The notes: a model not told the origin generated them from the letters alone. 46,835 bases of DNA from Deltaproteobacteria bacterium (GCA_016218725.1 JACRDB010000148.1:1-46835), one strand, 5' to 3'. Shown: positions 31,710 to 40,117, counted from the stretch's first letter. Made by a program: numbers and translations.

Positions 31710-32393
31710 GTGAAGATCATCCTCTTCGGTGCCACCGGCATGGTGGGTCAGGGCGTGCTGCGCGAGTGCCTGCTCGACCCGGGCGTGGAGCGCGTGCTGG
31801 CGGTCGGGCGCAGCGGCACGGGGCAGCCGCACGACAAGCTCCGGGAGCTGGTGCACGCGGACCTGTCCGACCTCTCGGCCATCGAGGGCGAGCTGTCGGG
31901 CTACGACGCCTGCTTCTACTGCCTGGGCGTCTCCTCCACGGGGATGTCCGAGGCCGACTACACCCGCGTGACCCACGACTTCACCCTGGCGGCGGCCCGG
32001 CTGCTCGCCCGGCTCGACCCCGGGATGACCTTCATCTACGTGTCGGGCGCAGGGACCGACGCGAGCGAGAGGGGGCTCTCGATGTGGGCGCGGGTCAAGG
32101 GCAAGACCGAGAACGCCGTGCGCAAGCTCCCCTTCAAGGCGACCTACATGTTCCGGCCAGGGATCATCCAGCCTATGCACGGCATCGTGTCGAGGACCCG
32201 CTTCTGCCGCGCTTTCTACTCCGTGACCGGGCCCCTCTTCCCGGTCGTCAACGCCCACACCCCGGGCCTCGTGACGACCACCGAGCGGGTCGGCAAGGCG
32301 ATGCTCCGGGTGGCCCGAGAGGGCTCTCCCGCTGCGGTGCTGGAGAACCGCCACATCAACGCGCTGGCCAAGGACGACGCGCGCGCCACCTGA
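31710..32393 (+). CDS. NAD(P)-binding Rossmann-fold (atypical SDR / epimerase-like) protein
   Basis: A 227-residue protein of the atypical short-chain dehydrogenase group. The dinucleotide site GATGMVGQG is at residues 7-15, followed by an Arg (VGRSGTG) at the end of the second strand that suggests NADP preference. Then come the DACFYCLGVSSTG strand-loop and a YVSGAGTD segment in place of a classical YxxxK; MWARVKGKTE supplies a Lys nearby. The GTG start has GAGAAGGG upstream. Homologues of this size (YwnB/HTATIP2-like) are often annotated as epimerases without a known substrate. It seems monocistronic. Confidence 0.85.
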   Translation: MKIILFGATGMVGQGVLRECLLDPGVERVLAVGRSGTGQPHDKLRELVHADLSDLSAIEGELSGYDACFYCLGVSSTGMSEADYTRVTHDFTLAAARLLARLDPGMTFIYVSGAGTDASERGLSMWARVKGKTENAVRKLPFKATYMFRPGIIQPMHGIVSRTRFCRAFYSVTGPLFPVVNAHTPGLVTTTERVGKAMLRVAREGSPAAVLENRHINALAKDDARAT

Positions 32394-32463
32394 CCGAGCC
32401 AGCGCGCTGCCGCGGGCGCGCAGAGAGCGTGCCGGAGACGCTCCGAGGAAGAGCGCGGCCGTC

Positions 32464-32493
32464 TTGCTTTTCCCCCAAATCGCGTTGTAAGGT
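32464..32493 (+). promoter_or_regulatory. Promoter of the Asp-rich lipoprotein gene
   Basis: TTGCTT and TAAGGT are separated by 18 bases, a good sigma-70-like pair in this GC-rich background. It would give a leader of about 60 bases before the ATG at 32559, which has a GGAGG Shine-Dalgarno. Confidence 0.45.
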
Positions 32494-32558
32494 GAAGCCA
32501 GGAGTTCGCCTTGACGGTCTCTCGACGGCCGTGCGGTGGTCTCCGCGCGGAGGCTTCG

Positions 32559-33476
32559 ATGGGAATGCGTTCTAGGATCGTCGCGGGCTCGCTCAGTGGC
32601 GCAGTGGCAATCCATCTTGTGATGCTGGCCTGCTCCGGCAGAGGGTCTGTGATGTCAGGCCGCGACGGTGGTCTGCTCGACATTCTTCTGCCCGACGGCG
32701 ACAGGCATGATCGTGCAGCGCCCACGGATCGCAGTGACCCGATGGATCGCGCTGACCCCGACGCGCCCGGCGCGATGGACACCGCCGGGATGGACGTCGC
32801 CGACGACCGCCACGAGGAGGATCGGGGCATGATGGACGCGATCACAGACGCGGTGCGCGATGTGGTGGGCGAGATCGTGGACGCCGAGACGCGAGACGCG
32901 CACGCGGGCGGCGACGGGGGCGTACCGACGTGCGGCTGCACGCCGCCAGCACCGACGTACGCGTTCTCGTTCCTCGTCGACTCCGGTAGCGGGCCGAGGC
33001 CCCCGGAGCGTCTCGCGGGCAGCGACTGGGCGCGTGCGTTCGTCCGCGTCGCGCCGCAGCCTGGCGTAGTAGACTTTCCGGTTGTGTACCGCGTCGAATT
33101 CGCCGCAGACTTCCTGGCAGCACTGCCCCCGGGACCGGTACCGCTACAACAGGTGCGGTTGCACTGTACCGCGCAGGTCCTTCCCAGTCGCTCCCTCATG
33201 CCCGGGACAGTTGGTCGGTGCGCCTTGGAGCGCACGTTCGTGTTCAACACCTTGGAGACGCCTGCGGAGGCAACGCCCTTTGTGGACGTGCCAACCTTCG
33301 AGGTGGTCGCATTGACAGACACCACGCTTGAGGTCCGGTTCGCTCGCGCAGCTTTTGGCCCTGGAATCGGGGGGGGCCCGGCTATGACGCTGACCAACTT
33401 CCGATTCTCTGCCAACGTCCCTGGCGCCCGGTTCATCACTCCACCCAACGGGATCTACCGTGCGCCAACTCCCTGA
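32559..33476 (+). CDS. Asp-rich predicted lipoprotein of unknown function
   Basis: A 305-residue predicted lipoprotein with the lipobox VMLACSG near residue 26. Residues 30-115 are a linker rich in Asp, Met and Ala (DRSDPMDRADPDAPGAMD). A CGCTPPAPTY motif introduces a C-terminal domain of about 180 residues that is beta-rich (PVVYRVEFAADFLAALPPG, TFEVVALTDTTLEVRFARA) and contains a Cys pair (LHCTAQV, GRCALE). I do not recognise the domain. Codon usage in this domain is less GC-biased than that of neighbours, which may indicate recent acquisition. The ATG at 32559 has GGAGG six bases upstream; ATG 32565 is also possible. Confidence 0.72.
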   Translation: MGMRSRIVAGSLSGAVAIHLVMLACSGRGSVMSGRDGGLLDILLPDGDRHDRAAPTDRSDPMDRADPDAPGAMDTAGMDVADDRHEEDRGMMDAITDAVRDVVGEIVDAETRDAHAGGDGGVPTCGCTPPAPTYAFSFLVDSGSGPRPPERLAGSDWARAFVRVAPQPGVVDFPVVYRVEFAADFLAALPPGPVPLQQVRLHCTAQVLPSRSLMPGTVGRCALERTFVFNTLETPAEATPFVDVPTFEVVALTDTTLEVRFARAAFGPGIGGGPAMTLTNFRFSANVPGARFITPPNGIYRAPTP

Positions 33477-33778
33477 CCCCAGCGGCCCCTGGCGCCGCGC
33501 TGGCCCAGCGTTCAGCCGTGCGGTACGCCACCGATCCTGAGGCTTCGCGTGCGGGACCACCACAGCTACCCCGAACCGTGTTCAATACGCCCTCGGGGCA
33601 CAGCTAGGCGTCGGGGCGGTCCGCAGACGCTCGGTGACCTTCTCACGGTAGGCGTCTCCTCCCACGCAACACGGAAGTCCAGCGAGGCGCGCAGGCTCCA
33701 CGTCGCCGGGGTCTTGTCCGGCCGGTCGAGCCCCTCACGCGCGTTCGGCCGAGCCGGGGTACCATCGCCGGGGACGCC
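33477..33778. other. Intergenic stretch with possible gene debris
   Basis: No intact gene is visible. The minus strand has coding-like fragments in two frames (TPATWSLRASLDFRVAWE, then AYREKVTERLRTAPTP) that could be a decayed gene end, but the evidence is thin. A TACCAT hexamer at 33760-33765 lies 13 bases before the ATG of the next gene and may be its -10. Confidence 0.3.
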
Positions 33779-34633
33779 ATGAAGCCACCCAGCCGCGCCG
33801 AGCGAGCCCTCGCCAGAGACGAAGAGGACGCGCGCCTCGCGAGCCTCCCCGTGGGCGAGCGGGCACGGGCCCTGGTGGGTCGCTTCGGGGCCGTCAATGG
33901 CCCCATCACCGGGGCGGACGCCGTCCAACGGCTGCTGGTCCTCGGAGCGGCCGGGGTGCCCGCGCTGGTGGCGCACCTACGCCACCCTGAGACGGGCTGG
34001 CAGGCCGCGTACACCCTCGCGTTCCTGGGCCCTCCGGGCGCGGCGGCGGCCACCGACGCGCTGCGCGACGTCGCATGCGACGACGTCGTCCGGAGCGCCA
34101 CGCGGTGGTCGCTGGTCGCCCTCGCGCGGCTGGGGTGCCTCGACGAGCTCGCTGCGCTGGGGGAGAGGCCCAACAAGGGAGTCCTCGTCGCCGGAGCCCT
34201 CACGGAGATGACCCCGACGAGCTACCCGCAGCTCGAGCGATGCCTCGACCGCGGTTCGGGCGCGCTGGTCCAGGCGGTGCTCGAAGCGCTCCGACCCGGG
34301 CGGGGGAGGTTCTTCGACCCGGCGCCGACGAGCTTCGAGGCCGCGCTCGCCGGCGCCCGCAGCGAGCACGCGGCGCTTCGCTGCGACGCGGCGATGCTCC
34401 TGACGTTGAAGACCTACCCCGCCGCGACGAGGGCGCGCGCGCTGCCCGAGCTCGCGCGCCTCGCCGTGGACCGGGAGGCGGCGGTCCGTGGGTGCGCGGC
34501 GGTCGCGCTCGGGCGCCTCGGCCGCCGCGCCGCGCCGAGGGCGCTCGCCCTGGTGGACGCGCTCTGCGAAGACCCTGACGAGGCCGTGAGCGCCGCGGCG
34601 AGGTACGCCCGCGGCCGGTTGGCGCGGCCCTGA
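33779..34633 (+). CDS. HEAT-repeat protein
   Basis: A 284-residue, all-helical, cytoplasmic-looking protein. The N-terminal 35 residues are charged. HEAT-like repeats follow: LLVLGAAGVPALVAHLRHP, AYTLAFLGPPGAAAATDAL, VRSATRWSLVALARLG, and near the C-terminus REAAVRGCAAVALGRLG and EAVSAAARYARGRL. The central region is more divergent. No catalytic motif is visible, so binding or scaffolding is inferred from the fold alone. It appears to be transcribed alone, with the ion-channel gene converging from the other side 47 bases away. Confidence 0.8.
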   Translation: MKPPSRAERALARDEEDARLASLPVGERARALVGRFGAVNGPITGADAVQRLLVLGAAGVPALVAHLRHPETGWQAAYTLAFLGPPGAAAATDALRDVACDDVVRSATRWSLVALARLGCLDELAALGERPNKGVLVAGALTEMTPTSYPQLERCLDRGSGALVQAVLEALRPGRGRFFDPAPTSFEAALAGARSEHAALRCDAAMLLTLKTYPAATRARALPELARLAVDREAAVRGCAAVALGRLGRRAAPRALALVDALCEDPDEAVSAAARYARGRLARP

Positions 34634-34680
34634 GGGTCAGCGGCCTCGCGCGGCGCGGCGCCGCCGCGAACCACACGATT

Positions 34681-35781
34681 TCATGCTCCCACGATGAGCG
34701 CGAGCGCGGTGCCGAGGAAGAGCGTGTACGAAGCCACCATCGCGCCGCGGTCGATCCGCGCCGCCCGCTCGGCCTGCCCCTTGCGCGCGAAGGCAGCGAC
34801 GACGACGGACTCCATCAGCACGAAGAAGATGAACCCCAGGGCCGCCACATGGACCTTGTCCGAGAGGGTCATGTACCCGATGTCGGGGAGGTTGGAGGCC
34901 ACCAGGACCTGCGACGTCAGCGCCCCGAAGGTCCCGGCGACGCCGAGGCCGATGCGCGCCCCCGTGTCGGTCGGGTCGATCCAGAACGCCAGCGCCGTGA
35001 TCAGCACCGAGAGCATGAGCGAAAGGAACGTCTTGGCGAACGCCGCGGCGGGCGCGTGCCGCATGGTGATGCGCATCCGGAACCGGGAGTACGCGGCCTG
35101 GTCGTCCAGCGCGACGTAGGGAGCCCCCCAGTTGGTGCGGTAGCTGTGGCGCACCACGTCGAAGCGTGGACGCTCGAGGATCCACCCGGCGAGCGGCGGG
35201 CTCCGAGCGCTCCGGAGGCTCGGCTCGTCGACCGCGAAGCGCAGCAGGGTCTCGTCGAGCGCGATGTGCTCGAACTCCACGCGCAGCTCGTGGCGGTCGA
35301 GCGGGAACGCGCGGAAGTCAACCTCCACGCGCGCCGTCGCCCGGCAGCGCGCGTAGGCATGGTGGACACCGTCCGTCACGTAGTGCTCCGCGTGCTCGCA
35401 CGCGTCGAGCACGCCGTTCGCGACCTCGATGCGGGAGGTGACGTCCCCGGCGCCCCTCCAGCGCGTCCAGAACCAGTAGGTCACCGTGGCGGTGCCGGTC
35501 TTGAGGTCCACGCCGTGGACGATGACCGGCAGGGCGCCCACCTGGACCCGCACGGGCTGGCCTTCGGCGGAGGCCGGCGGTGTGGTCGAGCCACCGGGCA
35601 CCGCGGGGACCTCCTCGAAGGCCCCCGCGGAGCCCCCGGCGACCGTGCCTGCGTCGTTGGCCGACGAGGCGTCCTGGGCCGAGGCTCCGCGAGGGAAGCT
35701 CGCGAGCAGCGCGAGCGTCGCCGCCAGGACCGCTACGGCGGCCACGGACCGACGGGCCGAGCTGGCGGAGGGGAGCCTCAT
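34681..35781 (-). CDS. Pentameric ligand-gated ion channel homologue (GLIC/ELIC family)
   Basis: A 366-residue protein. Residues 1-36 form a signal peptide and 37-75 a low-complexity spacer. The extracellular beta-sandwich domain spans about 77-240 and shows the Pro-loop FPLD (159-162) and a TYWFWTRWR strand. Like other bacterial members it lacks the second Cys of the eukaryotic Cys-loop. Four membrane helices follow: about 248-268, 276-297, 309-331 and 347-364. M2 ends with SNLPDIGYMTLSDK, matching the conserved LPxxxYMT linker. The start of M2 reads TGARIGLGVAG, closer to the PAR-xGLG motif of anion-conducting receptors than to the acidic motif of GLIC. A TAGAGT lies nine bases before the ATG, suggesting a leaderless start. 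The ligand is unknown. Confidence 0.9.
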   Translation of the reverse strand: MRLPSASSARRSVAAVAVLAATLALLASFPRGASAQDASSANDAGTVAGGSAGAFEEVPAVPGGSTTPPASAEGQPVRVQVGALPVIVHGVDLKTGTATVTYWFWTRWRGAGDVTSRIEVANGVLDACEHAEHYVTDGVHHAYARCRATARVEVDFRAFPLDRHELRVEFEHIALDETLLRFAVDEPSLRSARSPPLAGWILERPRFDVVRHSYRTNWGAPYVALDDQAAYSRFRMRITMRHAPAAAFAKTFLSLMLSVLITALAFWIDPTDTGARIGLGVAGTFGALTSQVLVASNLPDIGYMTLSDKVHVAALGFIFFVLMESVVVAAFARKGQAERAARIDRGAMVASYTLFLGTALALIVGA

Positions 35782-35790
35782 CGCCTGGTG

Positions 35791-35796
35791 ACTCTA
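35791..35796 (-). promoter_or_regulatory. -10-like TAGAGT of the ion-channel gene
   Basis: On the minus strand TAGAGT is followed by nine bases and the ATG at 35781; no Shine-Dalgarno fits in the gap. The 35797-36030 stretch towards the next gene holds no gene that I can support. Confidence 0.5.
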
Positions 35797-36032
35797 CCAG
35801 CCCGCCGCCTCAATCTCCGCCGAAGAGCGCGAAGAACGCGTGTCTTGCGTATTCCCTTGACGGCACCGCAGGTCCCTACGTGCCAATGTGGGGTGAGACA
35901 GTCCCCCCTCAAGTCGATGCGTGGGCCGCCGAAGTGCCGCCGACGGAGCGCGCGTCACCCGCCGCGAGCGCTGGCCAGAGGCCGCCGGGCCTTGGGTCAC
36001 GTCCGCGAACTTGCGTTCCTGGCGAGACCAGC

Positions 36033-36038
36033 TAGGAC
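36033..36038 (+). promoter_or_regulatory. -10-like TAGGAC before the Cys-rich lipoprotein
   Basis: TAGGAC ends nine bases before the TTG at 36048. The spacing equals that of the other leaderless candidates and supports the TTG as start, although the last base deviates from TAnnnT. Confidence 0.35.
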
Positions 36039-36047
36039 GGGCGCAGC

Positions 36048-37280
36048 TTGAGTCGCTTTCATGTCGTGGTGTGGGTGGTCCTTTCGCTCGGGTGTGGGGT
36101 CGGGTGCGGCCCCGCGCAGAGCGGTCTCCCGCGCGGGGACGACGCTGGCGCCACGGCCGACGGCGCCGCATCCCTCGATCGGGACGCGCCGGCCGACCTC
36201 GCCGACGGCGCCGCAGCCGAGCCGATGGCGCCCGACGCCGACGTCGCTGCCGACGCAGCGAGCGACACCGTCACGCCCGACCGAGGGCCCGACGCGGCCC
36301 CGCCAGCGCGGGACACCTCGCCCGAGGTCGCCGTCACGCCCGACACCCCCGCGGCGGACCTCGGGGGCGCGTCCGATCGCCCGGGTGCGCCCGACGCGCT
36401 CGACGCCCCGACCCACCCGGACACCTCGCCGCCGCCGGACACGGCGGCACCGTTCGACACGGCCCCTGCACGGGATACCGCGCCCGCGTCGGACACCTCG
36501 CCCTTGGACCGAGCCCCGCCCCTGGACACGGAGCCCCCACCGGACCTTGCGCCGCCGATGGACACGGCGCCATCGATGGACACGGCGCCGCCGATGGACA
36601 CGGCGCCGACCTGCGTCGCCGCGGGCGGCGTGTGCGCTGCGGCCGCGCCGTGCTGCGGGGGCCTCGCGTGTGTGGCCGGGGCCTGCGTCTCGACCGCCGT
36701 GTGTCGGGCGCGCGCGCAGTCGTGCGGCGCGGGCGTCACCTGCTGCACGGGGCTGGTGTGCACCGCGGGCGCCTGCGGGCTGTGCAACACCAGCGGCGTC
36801 GGCTGCACCGCGTCGCCGCAGTGCTGCGCGGGCCTGAGCTGCCAGGGCGGCGCGTGCCGCGGGTGCCGGAGCCTCCAGGCGTCGTGCACGATGAACGCCG
36901 AGTGCTGCTCGGGGCGCTGCGCGGTGGGCGAGTGCGGCAGCGACGCCTGCGGCGCGCCGGGCTCCGGCTGCGGGGGCGGCATCTACTGCTGCTCGGGGGT
37001 GTGCTTTGGGGGCACCTGCCGCGCCCCCGGCTGCCGGCCCGGAGGGCAACGCTGCGGCGCCGACACCGACTGCTGCGCGGGCGCGTGCGCCGGCGGAACC
37101 TGCGGCGGACCGAGCTGCCGCGGCGCCGGGTTGTCGTGCACCGGCAACGCCGACTGCTGCTCCTTCGCGTGCAGAGCCAACACCTGCCGCGCGACGAGCT
37201 GCCGCTCTGCCGGGGGCCCGTGCATCACGACGGCCGACTGCTGCTCCGGGAGTTGCCTCGGCAACACCTGTCGCCTGTGA
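36048..37280 (+). CDS. Cys-rich surface lipoprotein with Asp/Pro-rich linker
   Basis: A 410-residue predicted lipoprotein. The hydrophobic signal contains two possible lipobox Cys residues (SLGC and GVGC). Residues 25-185 are a linker dominated by DTAPxxDTAP-type repeats. The C-terminal 225 residues hold about 45 Cys in eight to nine knottin-like units (CCxGLxCxxGxC, CCSGxCxxGxC). Each unit resembles the dickkopf-like Cys repeats common on myxobacterial surface proteins. No catalytic feature is visible; surface adhesion or shielding is a guess. The start is uncertain: TTG at 36048 has a -10-like element at the right distance; a GTG at 36066 would leave the signal without a basic residue. Confidence 0.75.
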   Translation: MSRFHVVVWVVLSLGCGVGCGPAQSGLPRGDDAGATADGAASLDRDAPADLADGAAAEPMAPDADVAADAASDTVTPDRGPDAAPPARDTSPEVAVTPDTPAADLGGASDRPGAPDALDAPTHPDTSPPPDTAAPFDTAPARDTAPASDTSPLDRAPPLDTEPPPDLAPPMDTAPSMDTAPPMDTAPTCVAAGGVCAAAAPCCGGLACVAGACVSTAVCRARAQSCGAGVTCCTGLVCTAGACGLCNTSGVGCTASPQCCAGLSCQGGACRGCRSLQASCTMNAECCSGRCAVGECGSDACGAPGSGCGGGIYCCSGVCFGGTCRAPGCRPGGQRCGADTDCCAGACAGGTCGGPSCRGAGLSCTGNADCCSFACRANTCRATSCRSAGGPCITTADCCSGSCLGNTCRL

Positions 37281-37343
37281 ACGTGGCTCGGGCAGCGTCC
37301 CGGGGTCGGTCGCCTCGGGGGAGTCGTGCTTCCAATTTTCATG

Positions 37344-37349
37344 TATTCT
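37344..37349 (+). promoter_or_regulatory. -10-like TATTCT of the next lipoprotein gene
   Basis: TATTCT lies 19 bases before the ATG at 37369, with GAGGGAG as Shine-Dalgarno between, so this gene has an ordinary short leader. Confidence 0.4.
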
Positions 37350-37368
37350 CCGCGGCGAGGGAGATCCC

Positions 37369-38058
37369 ATGTTCCAACGATCCATGTGCTGGGCCGCGCT
37401 GTTTCTTTCCACGGGCGCGTGCCGCAAGAACAATCCGGCGGAGGTGCAGGTCCAGGTCCAGGGCGGCGGCGGCGCGGTGACGGTCCAGACCGGGACCCCG
37501 CCCGCGGCGCCCGCGGCGCCCTCCACGCCGCAGCCCGGGACGGTGCAGGTGGTCCAGGGAGGGACCCAGGGCCAGCAGGTGCAGGTGACCGGCCAGGGCG
37601 GGACGGTCACGGTGCAGCAGTCTCCGACGGGCGGGCAGACGGTGCAGGTGGGGGGCCTCACGGTGCAGGTCCCGGGGAGCGCCCCCGCGGTCCCGGCGCC
37701 TCCGGTCGCGCCGACGGGGCCTTCCGGCGCGCAGCAGGGGACCGCGCACGCGCCGGTGGTCTGCGCGAGCAGCGACACGGTGGTGCTCGACAACGTGACC
37801 ATCGACAACCCCGTGGGGCCTGCGGTGACGGCCTCGGGGAGCTGCACGGTGACCCTGACCCGCTGCACCCTGCGCGGGGCGGGCGCGGCGGTGCTGGCCT
37901 CGGGCAGCGCGGACATCACCCTGCGGCAGTGCCAGGTCACCGGAAACCCGCTGGCGCTCTCGGCCTCGGGGAGCGCCGAGGTCACCTACGACGGCGCGAC
38001 GGCGCTTGCCGGGGGCGTGACGCACTCGGGCAGCGCCACGATCACCGGGCCTCACTGA
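37369..38058 (+). CDS. Gln/Val/Gly-rich lipoprotein with a beta-helix-like C-terminus
   Basis: A 229-residue predicted lipoprotein with the lipobox LSTGAC. Residues 22-130 are a low-complexity Gln/Val/Gly/Pro region (GTVQVVQGGTQGQQVQVTGQ). The last 95 residues form a regular pattern of short strands (VVLDNVTIDNP, VTLTRCTLRG, ITLRQCQVTG, AEVTYDGATAL) consistent with a small right-handed beta-helix or solenoid. Function is unknown; similar short solenoids occur in adhesive or passenger-type proteins. It has its own -10-like element and Shine-Dalgarno. The neighbouring minus-strand HEAT/TPR gene converges, 95 bases away, and the gap contains nothing clear. Confidence 0.72.
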   Translation: MFQRSMCWAALFLSTGACRKNNPAEVQVQVQGGGGAVTVQTGTPPAAPAAPSTPQPGTVQVVQGGTQGQQVQVTGQGGTVTVQQSPTGGQTVQVGGLTVQVPGSAPAVPAPPVAPTGPSGAQQGTAHAPVVCASSDTVVLDNVTIDNPVGPAVTASGSCTVTLTRCTLRGAGAAVLASGSADITLRQCQVTGNPLALSASGSAEVTYDGATALAGGVTHSGSATITGPH

Positions 38059-38153
38059 GAAAATCAAGGTATCGATCCGTCGATGAATTCGCGTTCGGAC
38101 CGGCCGCTCGGCGGACGCCAACCAGTGAGCCGTCAGCACACTCGTAGCGGCCC

Positions 38154-39656
38154 CTACACGGGCTCGCTCGACGCCACCGTGGGCGCGGGCGATGCCGTGG
38201 CTGGCGGGGTCGAGTCCAGCCCCACCCAGCGGCGGCCCTCGGGGCGCCGGAGGACCACCCAGAGCGCGCCCAGGGCGAGGCCCAGGAGCGCCAGCGCGCC
38301 GAAGAGCCGCCGGACCCGCCGCGCGCGCAGCACCGCCACCTGCTCCACGCGGTCCAACTGCCCCTGGGCGCGCGCGTTGGACCCGTCCGCCCGCAGCGCC
38401 GCGCGGTAGAGCTCGGGCTCGGCCACCCCGCGGGCCAGGGCCCTCTCGGCGTCGAGGAAGAGCACCGCCGAGCGCATCGCCCCGGCGCGAGGACCCTCCG
38501 GGTCCACCCACAGCGCCAGGCGATAGACCGCCTGGGCCCTCACCGCGTCGGTGCCCTCCAGCGCGCGGGCCGTGGCCTCCAGCGCCGGGACCATCTCCCC
38601 GCGGCGCTCGAAGCTCGGGTGCCGCGAGAGCACATACCGAAACCGCTGGAGCATCACGTCGTGGCGCCCCTCGCGCCCGGCGGCGAGGCCCTCCTCGAAG
38701 GCCCTCTGCACCTCCAGGGCGCGGCGCCGGTCGTTGGCGCTGTAGAGCTCCCTGGCCACGCGCTCCCAGCCCCAGCCCGCCGTCGGGGGGTGGCCCTCGT
38801 ACATCTCGTAGGCCTCGCGCAGGGCGTTCAGGGCCTCGCGGCCGTACTGGTTCACGGCCCAGCGGGCGGCGTCCCTCACCTGCGCCCGGTCGGAGTTGGC
38901 AAAGGACACCACCACCTTCATGGCGTCCTGCTGACGGATGCTCCCGAAGGCCCGCAGGATCTCCGCCAGGAGCGCGTTGTCGTGCTGCTGCACGGTCTCC
39001 CCGGGGGTCACCCTCCGGAGGGCCTCGCGCACCTGACGGAGGAACACCCGCATGTTCTCGCTCGGGCTCCGCAGCTCGATCATCGCCGGGAGGATGTAGT
39101 CCCGGGTCTGGGCCCTCACGATGCGCCCGACCTCCTGGCGGAACACCCCGTTGAAGGCCCCCGCCAGCGCCAGGAGCCCCCGGCCCGCGTCCGCCGTGGG
39201 GATCCTTCCGAGCCCCCTCGCCAGGGTGATCCGCTCGATGGCAATGTCCAGGTCGCGGCTCCTCGGCTGGGCGCACAGCAGCGTCAGGAGGTCGTACTCC
39301 GCGTTGGGCCTCGCGTCGGTCACCGTACGGATCGCCCGGATCATCTTGAAGCGCATGGGCTCGGGCTCGGCCCTCAAGGGCGCCAGCAGGCGCTGACGCA
39401 CCGCGGGCACGTCCTCCCGCTCGATGGAATCAACCACCGACTGGGCCGCCTCCCGGCGGGCCTCGGCGCTGCCGTCGGTGAGCCTCCCCAGGAGCGCATC
39501 AAGCTCCGCCACCGTGCGCCCCACGGTACCCTCCTCCGTAGAGGGTGTCCCCGTGATGGCGGGCGCTGTAGGTGAAGGTGGGTTCTGCGCCCACACGGAC
39601 GTGAGGCACAGGAAGAAGCTGGCAAAGGTCGCGAGGACGGCGCCCCTGAGGGTCAC
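38154..39656 (-). CDS. Exported HEAT/TPR-like protein with C-terminal membrane helix
   Basis: A 500-residue protein. The start is a GTG overlapping the acyP stop (GTGA). The N-terminal signal peptide reads LRGAVLATFASFFLCLTSVWA. A Pro/Thr-rich spacer follows, then a long helical region (about 45-440) with HEAT-like repeats early (DGSAEARREAAQSVVDSI, RDAARWAVNQYGREALNAL) and TPR-like repeats later (YRLALWVDPEGPRAGAMRSA). One transmembrane helix lies near 460-478 (LFGALALLGLALGALWVVL), leaving a short tail. The topology suggests a periplasmic scaffold tethered by its C-terminus. The signal-peptide coding region (39539-39607) has a degenerate copy at 42781. Confidence 0.75.
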   Translation of the reverse strand: MTLRGAVLATFASFFLCLTSVWAQNPPSPTAPAITGTPSTEEGTVGRTVAELDALLGRLTDGSAEARREAAQSVVDSIEREDVPAVRQRLLAPLRAEPEPMRFKMIRAIRTVTDARPNAEYDLLTLLCAQPRSRDLDIAIERITLARGLGRIPTADAGRGLLALAGAFNGVFRQEVGRIVRAQTRDYILPAMIELRSPSENMRVFLRQVREALRRVTPGETVQQHDNALLAEILRAFGSIRQQDAMKVVVSFANSDRAQVRDAARWAVNQYGREALNALREAYEMYEGHPPTAGWGWERVARELYSANDRRRALEVQRAFEEGLAAGREGRHDVMLQRFRYVLSRHPSFERRGEMVPALEATARALEGTDAVRAQAVYRLALWVDPEGPRAGAMRSAVLFLDAERALARGVAEPELYRAALRADGSNARAQGQLDRVEQVAVLRARRVRRLFGALALLGLALGALWVVLRRPEGRRWVGLDSTPPATASPAPTVASSEPV

Positions 39657-39928
39657 TCGACGATCCGGAAGTCGCCGTGGTCGCCGGAGAAGCCCCTCCA
39701 GCGGGTGTCCACGCGGTCGACGCGGGCGGCGGTGGAGCCTCGCTGGAGCCACACGAGGAACTCCTTGAGGGGGTCCTCCTCGCCCTCGGCGAGGACCTCG
39801 ACGGAGCCGTCGGGGCGGTTCTGGACCCAGCCGGTGAGGCCGAGCCTGCGGGCCTCGCGCTGGGTGCTGGCGCGGAAGAACACGCCCTGCACCCGCCCCC
39901 GGACGACGCACTGAAGCTGTCTCGCCAT
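39653..39928 (-). CDS. acyP: Acylphosphatase
   Basis: A 91-residue enzyme hydrolysing acyl phosphates. The catalytic Arg is R19 in GRVQGVFFRAST and the Asn is N37 in GWVQNRPDGSVEV, both in their conserved sequence contexts, and the length equals the family norm. The ATG has a GGAGGG Shine-Dalgarno a few bases upstream. The next gene starts inside its stop codon (GTGA), so the pair is an operon. A short degenerate copy of its codons 36-46 region lies at about 42845-42876. Confidence 0.94.
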   Translation of the reverse strand: MARQLQCVVRGRVQGVFFRASTQREARRLGLTGWVQNRPDGSVEVLAEGEEDPLKEFLVWLQRGSTAARVDRVDTRWRGFSGDHGDFRIVE

Positions 39929-40111
39929 CGACCCTCCGACGCTCTCCGGGGGAAGGCGCTACCACTCTGGCGCCGCAGGGGCAAATTTGTATGCCGATCC
40001 TTCGAGGGGGTGGGTGCTCCAACCAGGGTGCGGGCGCCGAGGGCTCGGGTGACACGATGAGAGCCCGAAGCGTCCGCGTGCCGCACCTGGGAAGAGCCGC
40101 GCCGAAGGGTG

Positions 40112-40117
40112 TATCCT
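40112..40117 (+). promoter_or_regulatory. -10-like TATCCT of the FG-GAP lipoprotein gene
   Basis: TATCCT lies 39 bases before the GTG at 40157 and the AAGGAG Shine-Dalgarno at about 40142 falls in the predicted leader, so this gene is expected to have a normal leader. Confidence 0.4.

Noticed and set aside
33566..33740. Minus-strand coding-like fragments in the gap before the HEAT gene
   Set aside because: The pieces are short, need a frameshift and have no motif; GC-rich DNA gives such open stretches by chance.
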